A stretch of DNA of 64,000 nucleotides from Erythroxylum novogranatense (taxonomy: Eukaryota; Streptophyta; Magnoliopsida; Malpighiales; Erythroxylaceae). Of the stretch, positions 57,265-64,000 are shown in pieces; position 1 is the stretch's first letter; each line of letters opens with the position of its first letter. The stretch lies in NCBI GenBank assembly GCA_029891385.1, contig CM057231.1, forward strand, positions 68,092,990 to 68,156,989, written 5' to 3'. The translations under genes were made by a program, and so were the position numbers. A model generated the notes under the pieces. It did no database searches. It saw only the letters and a list, made by a program, of their open reading frames with translations, and was not told where the DNA came from.

Positions 57265-58819
57265 TGATCGGCTCTTCGTATCGATCTAAGATCAATCCCT
57301 TAGAAACTGAGTCAAAAATAAAAATTCCAAGGATTGCAATACAAGATGCAACCTTGGGTCATCTCACTTAATTGGAACCAAGTGAAAAAGGTCTAAGCTA
57401 GCCTAATTGTCAAAAATTGCAATCAAAGTTGATAAAATGGGGGTTTTGGTCATTAAAAAGAACTAAGGAAATTTAACTAAATTAAAGGTCAAAGTGTAAA
57501 AAGTATATTTTTGGATTTTAAGGAATTAAATGAAATTAATAATTTGAGTAATAAGCAAATGATAATAAATCATCTTGAAAATGAGCTTAGGATATCATGG
57601 TTCAAAATAATTTTCGGGAAGTGAAATTCACTAAGTTTTCAAATATCAACCTTAAAGACTTCTTCTCAAGTCCAGGATCTTGATCAATGAACTCCATTTC
57701 TCAAGACCCCATTAAGTGCTCTTAAGCCTTAGAACCTTAAGGGATTCTTTAAGTCCAAGGTTTTAATCAACGAACTCCGTTAACTAAAACCTTGTTAAAT
57801 GCACCTTAGTGTGTGAAATGGACAAGTTAATGCAAGTGGTCAATTGGTTCAAGCACAATCTCAATATCAAACACAACTAGGTAGATAAAGAGGGTTAACA
57901 CAATCACCAAAAGACATATATGAGACTTCATATATTGAGCATCAAAGTTCTACATTAAGCAATCCATAACACAAGACATCATTCTACACTTGATTAAACT
58001 ATAACCAAGCTAACCTAATTACACAGTAGTAAACCCTAACTCAGGAATTTGCAACAATGAAATCAGACTTGACGATGTAAGTTTAACTCCCTTTTAAAAA
58101 ACCGTTGAACTCAAGCTGATGCTACATCTTCAAGAGGAAATGTGGTTTAGCTACGCATGACTCCGGACTCTCTCACGTTTGTTGAAGATTGGATGTCTTC
58201 CATGGTTGCAGTAGATGGCAGTGGTGTAGCGATGATGGTGATGGTCGAAGATGAGAAAAGTGGAAAATGATGGTGGAAGAGATAACCGTCTGCTGCCTCC
58301 CAAAAGCGTCTCCCTCAGATATCCGTCTCCCCTCTTGACCTAAAAATAGCAAGGTTTTTAAATGATGGATGCGGGTCGGGTTAGTACAGTGAGAGATCTT
58401 TCCAAATGAAGTCCGGGTATTTGTTTGCTCGCCGCGGCGAGACGTTTCTTAGATGTCGCAGCGTGTCTTCCTGGATTGCTCGCCGCGGCGTGTTACTTGA
58501 TTGGCGTCGCGACGTGCTCCTTTTGGATCCTCACTGCGGCGTGCTGCTTGCGTTACGTCGCGACGTGCAGACTTCTTCTCAACCTTTTGACTCTCTTTGT
58601 CCCCTACAATATCAAACAACAATTTGCAGTAGCAATTGTCCTTGGAAAGATTACGATGAAATTAATGACAATTTGTGACAATTTACTATCAAATTGTATA
58701 AAATGTAAACTCATTGCAAGGGACTAATTAAGGCACAAAAATCACAAATTAAGAATCAAAAAGTGCATTACGAACAGTAAAAGTGTAGCCAATTAATAAG
58801 ATAAACTTGGGCTCAATCA
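57265..58819 (-). repeat. 5' LTR of the Athila-like element
   Basis: 1,555 bp. On the minus strand it starts TGATTGAGCCC and ends CGATCA. The CpG island is at 58426-58585. It contains one copy of the unit duplicated in the 3' LTR. Confidence 0.9.
58426..58585. repeat. CpG-rich island in the Athila-like 5' LTR
   Basis: Words CTCGCCGCGGCGAGACG, CGCCGCGGCGTG and GTCGCGACGTG recur every 25-35 bp. Confidence 0.82.
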
Positions 58820-59609
58820 TTGGTACTCTTGTAGATGAAGTTATCAATTGTCTTATCCTTCCAGTCAATCGCGTTGGTTGTAGTTTAGTGACAAATTATT
58901 TAAAGGCATTCTTCATCTTATACATGTTTAGATGTATATGATAAAGTCTATGGGATAATTGTATATTGCAAATAAAATTATAATAATATTATAATTATGG
59001 GATTCATATTGCATTTATATATTATTCCTAAATATTCATAGTCATTGTTATATTAAAATTGGACATTAATAGAACTTAAAAAGACTTGCACATATTTTGT
59101 TTTTCCTTATGAAGGAAGTAGTCAATCTTATAGGCTAAAATATAGAGATACTTAAACAAACGTGTGGGTGCTTGCTAGAGAACAAGTTCCCTGAACAAAC
59201 ATAATATGAGAAATCCATTTGGAATATTACTTGTATGTCTATAAAATTTTTATTGTGATGATTGTATAAGTGATCCTTTGACTTGAGGTCATCAAAGTTA
59301 TCTTGTAAGGGAATTGCTATGTTTTAATACTACTTATGATCTATTTAATCATAGGTCATTTAATCGGTAGTCATTGGATGTAGCATGAACTATATCGAGA
59401 TAGTTGAGTGATCAAGATAAGATTCATCACCCTAAAGTAATTAGAAAGAATATTTCGTTGTTCTTAATTAGTATCAATTCAAGAAATCCTTGGCTAAGGT
59501 GAAATGATGCTTTATAGTAGTTTACAAATGTCATTAATTAAATCGATAGCTAATGGCAAAGAACTAATATGATTAGACTCAAAATAGAGTAGACATTAAC
59601 TTTATGCTC
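58820..59609. other. AT-rich intergenic, nothing recognised
   Basis: No ORF, repeat or RNA gene recognised in 790 bp between the Athila-like 5' LTR and LTR E. Confidence 0.6.
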
Positions 59610-61396
59610 TGTTGGACCCCAATTTTTTATTAGTTATTAATTAATTTATTATTTTAGAGTTTAGTACATTAATTTAGCAAGCATAAATTGAACATAGAAT
59701 TTAGAATAGAATTGTTAGAAGTATAATATGGTAGTTAATAGACTAAAGGAGCTAATGGGCATTACATTAAATAAAGAAGGGTGAAATTGGAAAGAAAAGA
59801 CAAAAAATAGTCTCGAAATGAGAAAGAAGAGAGAAAATCATGAGAAAGAAAGAAAAAAGAAGAAGAAATCATGGGAGAAGCTAGGAAAGAAGAAGAAAAA
59901 TCGTGGAGAAGGGAAAAAAAGAAGAAGGAAGAGAAATCAACTTGTTAGGTAATCTCCATCATCTTTTCTTCTTGTTAAGGGTAGAAAAGGAAGTAGAGAA
60001 ATAAGTTTTGTGATTGAAATGAAGGGAGAAAGAAGAGGATTCAAGAAACCCATTTGATTTTCATGGTTTTAAACTAGGTCTTGGCTTTTCTAGCCTAGAT
60101 ACACTATGGGTAGGTTAAGTCTAAGCTCAATTTTTTTATTTATATTCTTGATTATTGAAGCTTTATGGATTTTCTATTGGAATATTGGTTTGAATGGGAA
60201 TTTGGTTTGTCTGAAGGAAACCAAGACAATCTCATGCAAGAGCAAGAAAAAAGGAAAACTTGAGTTTGGATTTCCAAGCAATTTAGGCAGGTAATATGTT
60301 TATAGTTATTTTGGAGATGGGAAAATTTCTTACCTATGTGTGTATGTTTAATTGTTTGATTTTGAATTGTTATGTTTGTTGGAAAAATGCAATATGATTG
60401 ATTATCATGTTATGATTTGAAAGATGTTATGACATTTGGTATGATCAAAAGAGGAAATAGCATAAGAAGTATGAAAATACGAATATGAGATGGAATGAAA
60501 TGAGCATAAAATTTTTCTTGTGTTTGGGCAAGAAAGATACCATTTCGTTCGTTATGTGCACGTTAACTTAAAACCTTCTCCCACTGCTCGCTTGGGGAAC
60601 ATGAGCTCCTAAGAAACAGACTCATTTAGTTCATGGGGTAAACTTCGGTTTCTCCATTTCGATCCATAGGACTCTCAAGCCATTATGTTTGTGCATTTCG
60701 TCTTTGATTTGTTAAGTATGATACACAATTAAGTGTTAGGCTTATTTTTCACTCCTCAGGTGCAGAATGAGAAGGTTATTGATCCTTGCAAGGCTTTAGC
60801 AAACTCCAATATAGCTCTCTATTTTGTAACTAAGTTAGTTCATCTATTTTTGGATAGCTTTATAAGCATATCAAACATGGGCATCCATTTTGTATTTTGT
60901 ATTAAGTTATTGATGTAGCTATTGATATGTAATTAAAGCTAGGCTCAAACTCTGTTTTAGTTTAGTAATGATATTATGAATGGAAGAAGTTCCTTTTGCA
61001 TATGTTCATATTCATCTTTTGTTGAGTTGTTAACTGTGGTTGGAAATTGTATGTGCTAATTGTCTTGGTTTGTTGGGTTCTAGGTTGCAGATTTGAAGGT
61101 TTCGCCCTGGAAAAACTAAGACTTTTGCCGCAACAAACCTTTCCTGAAGGGTGTTTTAGGCTCGATCTTGTAACTTCTCCATGGCAAAACCAGACTTTCA
61201 TCACGATGCATTTTTCCTGAAGGGTGCGTTTACTCGTCTTTGGAACTTCGCCGCGATGAAATTTTCCCAAAAGGTCATCAGTCATGCTCCTTAGTTTTGC
61301 CTTGGTGAAATACTTACTTCGCCACGACGAAGCTGCCAATGCTGATGTTGAAATTCTCTTTACAATTGTAATAAGTAACAAGACTTAGGCCTAACA
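59610..61396 (+). repeat. LTR E, 5' LTR of the Tekay-like element
   Basis: 1,787 bp, starts TGTTGGACCCC and ends GGCCTAACA. It shares with LTRs A and B the terminal sequence and a block around 60550-60695 (CACGT..CCTTCTC..GGTAAACTTCGGTTTCTC), and carries a degraded CGCCGCGATGAA island at 61110-61330. Confidence 0.9.
59949..60759 (+). promoter_or_regulatory. Candidate spliced leader in LTR E: 74-nt exon at 60217-60290
   Basis: Donor 59949 (GTTAG|GTAATC), acceptor ending 60216 (TCTGAAG|GAAACC), donor 60291 (GGCAG|GTAATA), acceptor ending 60759 (CTCCTCAG|GTGCAG). A GAAGAAG-rich exon-1-like tract lies at 59790-59940. Confidence 0.47.
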
Positions 61397-61401
61397 TTTT
61401 T

Positions 61402-61414
61402 TAGTATCAGAGCC
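61402..61414 (+). other. Mutated primer-binding site of element E
   Basis: TAGTATCAGAGCC, one base from the tRNA-Met consensus TGGTATCAGAGCC. Confidence 0.82.
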
Positions 61415-61600
61415 TATAGTTCTTAAGGATTCCTAGGCTTAGAATACGTGGTGGTATAAATTATTAGGATATATGATTAATTGTCTGCATTGTTAAACTG
61501 ATTGATTGCATTAAGTGACATGCATATCATGCATATATGTAGGAAATAAGATTAAAATAAAATGTAAGCCAATCGTTAGTGTTTAAATTGAAGGAGTAAG

Positions 61601-62727
61601 ATGCCACTTTGTAGAAGAAAATGAGGAGTTTTGCAAGGATCTGTTACACCTGACTCTCCACTAAGAGAGGAGAGTACTGATGAGTCTAGAGCCCTAGGAA
61701 ATGCTAAGGCTTCTATAAGGCATGGTAGTGGGCCCTCTCGACCACAAACGTATGAGTCACCTCTTCCGCAGGAGCAAGTGCTTACTCCCTTAGATCCTAA
61801 ACTGTTCTAGGCCTTTGATCAGGCTTTTGTCCAGGCCATGAGCTAGATTCTCAGACTTCTGCTCTAGCCCCAGCTAAGAAAGGAAAGCAGTTTGATAAGC
61901 TTAGGAAGTATGGGGCAGTGGATTTTATAGAACAATTGATCCAGAAGAAGCTGAGACTTGGTTGAGGAAGATATAAAGGATATTCGAACAAATGGACTGT
62001 GAGGATAGTGAGAAGGCTGAATATGCTGCAAGCTTGTTACAGGGAGATGCCTTACATTGGTAGGAAAGTATTCTAGGGAGTCAGGTAAAACCCCCAGTGT
62101 TAATATGGAAGGACTTCATAGCTGCCTATAGGAAGAAATATTTGTCTGAGGTGTATATCTAGCAGAACAAAGGGAATTTCTAAGTCTCACCCAGAAGGAG
62201 ATGATAGTAAGCAAATATGAGCACAAATTTACGCAATTGTCTTAATATGTAGCTGAGATGATGATGAGCGAAGCGGTTAAGTGTCGAAGGTTTGAAGCAG
62301 GATTGTATTTAGCCATTAGGGATAAAATGGTGGTACAGAATTTCTGTGACTTCCAACAGCTGGTAGAAGTAGCATTATGGGTCGAGAATGTAGAGAATAT
62401 AAAGAGCGCAGTAAACAGAAAGAGAAAAGGGAGAGAACAGTTTAGGAGGGAAGTTAGTGCTCCTGTGTTAGAGAAGAGTGTCAGGACTTTTCCCGTGTAG
62501 TCTGAGGATAAAAGTAGTGGCGCAAGTAGGTCCAAACAGATGAAAACTATTTCTCACCAAGCCTCAATGGCGAGAGGCAGTAAAAAGGGAGAGGGGGTAA
62601 GCCATCCATTCCCAAATGTGACCATTGTGGCAAATTCCATAGAGGGGAGTGTTATAGGCTGACTAGAGCTTGTTTTAACTGTGGAGAGAAAGGACACATG
62701 GCTAGAGAGTGCCCGTAGTATGCAAGA
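61601..62727 (+). pseudogene. gag: gag of the Tekay-like element
   Basis: The ATG at 61601 (MPLCRRK then stop) matches the basic M-P-P-R-R-like start of Tekay gags. The core is recognisable as 'EEAETWLRKI'-like sequence with shifts, 'RIFEQMDCEDSEKAEYAASL' (frame-broken), 'LLQGDALHW', then a stretch from 62258 'MMMSEAVKCRRFEAGLYLAI' and 'VEVALWVENVENIK' ending at a stop at 62498. Two knuckles, C-D-H-C-G-K-F-H-R-G-E-C and C-F-N-C-G-E-K-G-H-M-A-R-E-C, lie at 62620-62712 and would bind the RNA. At least six disruptions. Confidence 0.88.
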
Positions 62728-62769
62728 TGAGAGGGAACTCAAATGTAAGCTTCAAAAAGGGTTGAGACT

Positions 62770-63531
62770 GTGGGACACAAGACTACAACTGAAGTGGGAA
62801 GTTCTGATGCAACCAAGAAAGTGAATCCTCCAGGAAGACTGAGGGAGCAAGCATCGACTAGGTTGTTTGCAATGACGAGAGAGGACGCAAAGACAGCTCC
62901 AGAGGTTATGACTGGTATGGTTAAATTATTTAATGATGATATTATTGTTTTAATTGATCGGGGGTCTACTCATTCATTTGTTTCGTCAAGTAGAATTATG
63001 CATGGTAGAAGTTTGAGCCCATTAGGTAGTCCTTTGATGGTTAGTACCCTAATCGGCTAGTATATCATTATTCGTCAAGTTCATAGAGATTGTAAAATAT
63101 GCATTGGTGGAGAAAAATTAGTGGTGGATTTAATGGCATTAAAGATGGGGGGATTAGACGTGATTTTGGGCATGGATACGTTAGAAAAATATAATGCCAA
63201 TTTAGATTGTAAACAAAAGACAGTAGAGTTTGAGTTGGAAAAAGGTCGAAAGGTGGTGTTTATGGGAGATCGAAAAGCAAACTCACCTAGAATTATTTCG
63301 GCTATGACAGCAGAGAAAATGATGAGGAAAGGGTGTGAAGCATTGTTGGCATATGTGGTAGACATGAAGGTAGATGGAGGAAAGTTAGAAGAAATTCTTG
63401 TGATCATGAAATTCTCGGATGTCTTTTCAAAGGAATTACCAAGACCACCATCACTAGAGAAATTGAGTTTCACATCGAGCTTCTTCCAAGAATTGCACCA
63501 ATATCAATCCCACCTTATAGAATGGCTCTGA
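62770..63531 (+). pseudogene. pol: Aspartic protease of the Tekay-like element, active site changed
   Basis: The frame 62770-63060 has 'NDDIIVLIDRGSTHSFVSSS' where the retropepsin D-S-G is D-R-G. After a stop at 63058, 'VDLMALKMGGLDVILGMDTL' and 'LDCKQKTVEFEL' form the C-terminal protease part, and 'VFSKELPRPP' the linker to RT. The Ser-to-Arg change beside the catalytic Asp should abolish activity. Otherwise it is complete. Confidence 0.88.
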
Positions 63532-64000
63532 CAGAACTGAAGGAGCTTAAAGAATAGTTAGAAGAATTGTTGGAGAAAGGTTACATTAGGCCTAGCTCTT
63601 CACCTTAGGGAGCTCCAGTTCTTTTTGTGAAGAAGAAAGATGGATTGTTGAGAATATGTGTGAACTATAGGAAGCTTAATCATGTCACTATCAAGCATAG
63701 ATATCCGCTTCCATACATAGATGATTTGTTTGATCAATTACAAGGGGAAAAAGTCTGCTCCAAGATAGACTTGAGATCAGGTTACCACAATTGGGAGTAA
63801 AGGAGTCTGATGTGTCAAAGACCGCTTTTAGAACACAATATGGGCATTTTGATTTCTTAGTCATGCCCTTTGGATTGACGAATGCCCCTACAGCTTTCAT
63901 GGACTTAATGAATAGAGTCTTCAAGCCTTTCTTAGACCGATTTATCATAGTCTTTATTGATGATAAATTGGTTTATTACAAGAGTGACAAAGAGCATGCA
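63532..64000 (+). pseudogene. pol: Reverse transcriptase of the Tekay-like element, cut by the window end
   Basis: 'LLEKGYIRPSSSP' (stop) '[12 protein letters not shown]', '[20 protein letters not shown]', '[10 protein letters not shown]' with a one-base loss near 63790, '[20 protein letters not shown]' and '[15 protein letters not shown]' with F-I-D-D intact. The conserved first Asp of the 'VDYR' motif is Asn (V-N-Y-R). The rest lies beyond 64000. Confidence 0.9.

Larger units (their letters stand above)
24646..58819 (-). mobile_element. Non-autonomous Athila-like gypsy element with nested insertions
   Basis: The element reads on the minus strand: 5' LTR 58819-57265, PBS 57259-57238, gag, protease, separate ORF, PPT at 40875-40859, 3' LTR 40858-24646. 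It is interrupted by a SIRE-like copia (41084-50550) and, in the 3' LTR, by a LARD-like element (26252-40492). PBS TGGCGCCGTTACCGGGG, the PPT-like AAGTGTGGGGGA and the gag/PR sequences are typical of Athila. I see no RT, RNase H or integrase of its own anywhere in 40859-54150 outside the SIRE insert, so it would depend on proteins from another element. The outer left border is uncertain: LTR B sits there and sequence left of 21108 may belong to it. Confidence 0.8.
59610..64000 (+). mobile_element. Tekay-like gypsy element (E), 5' LTR to RT, truncated by the window end
   Basis: LTR 59610-61396, PBS, gag with two zinc knuckles, protease and RT are visible. The double knuckle plus RT sequence is typical of Tekay/Del chromoviruses. 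RNase H, integrase and 3' LTR would lie beyond 64000. Stops occur in gag and pol. Confidence 0.9.

Noticed and set aside
26095..58585. CRISPR-like array from the CpG islands
   Set aside because: Repeats are short and variable, spacing is irregular, spacers are not unique, and the DNA is plant nuclear.

Overview
The window reads as plant nuclear DNA made almost entirely of transposable elements. I recognise no ordinary host gene. The evidence is AT-rich intergenic sequence, LTR-retrotransposon lineages typical of flowering plants (Athila-like, chromovirus/Tekay-like and SIRE-like), initiator tRNA-Met primer-binding sites (TGGTATCAGAGC), a Tourist-like MITE and a hAT remnant. I cannot name the species. 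All lineage names come from reading motifs by eye; no search was run.

Layout. (1) 1-11166: a Ty3/gypsy chromovirus-like element on +, entered inside its 5' LTR, with a complete but broken gag-PR-RT-RNaseH-IN-chromodomain and a 3' LTR at 10728-11166. Its gag is split by a Ty1/copia element on - (926-6636). The copia leader in turn holds a tandem TRIM-like LTR array (5547-6270). (2) 11167-21107: old sequence with a LINE RT remnant, a truncated LTR copy (13268-14863), a 402-bp MITE with a TAA duplication (15291-15692), a solo LTR 'A' with TATAT duplications (16280-18600) and a hAT transposase relic on -. (3) 21113-24640: LTR 'B' with GGAAT duplications, collapsed around a relic primer-binding site. 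(4) 24646-58819: a non-autonomous Athila-like element on -, 34 kb long only because of nested insertions. Its 3' LTR is cut by a 14.2-kb LARD-like element (26252-40492, LTRs of about 4.2 kb, no readable ORF), which holds a solo LTR (31235-33323, ATAAA duplications). Its 3' untranslated part holds a 9.5-kb SIRE-like copia element on - (41084-50550, ATAAG duplications). The Athila-like element itself reads PBS, gag, protease, a separate 'plant transposon protein' type ORF, PPT. (5) 59610-64000: the 5' LTR ('E') and gag-PR-RT of a Tekay-like element on +, running off the window.

How the parts relate. The nesting gives relative ages: solo LTR F is younger than the LARD, and LARD, SIRE and LTR B are all younger than the Athila-like element. 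Nearly every pol gene carries stops or frameshifts, so this is mostly a graveyard. The most intact reading frame is the Athila-borne extra ORF (51876-53141, two in-frame stops in about 420 codons).

The most interesting signal is in the LTRs. Four LTR types (A, B, C/D and E) share a leader layout of a purine-rich first exon, a donor-like AG|GT, a 71-76-nt exon starting GAAAYCAAG, a second donor, and a second acceptor further on. This suggests a spliced LTR leader kept across related elements. A second signal is a CpG-rich word (around GTCGCGGCGTG) that recurs as islands in otherwise unrelated elements.
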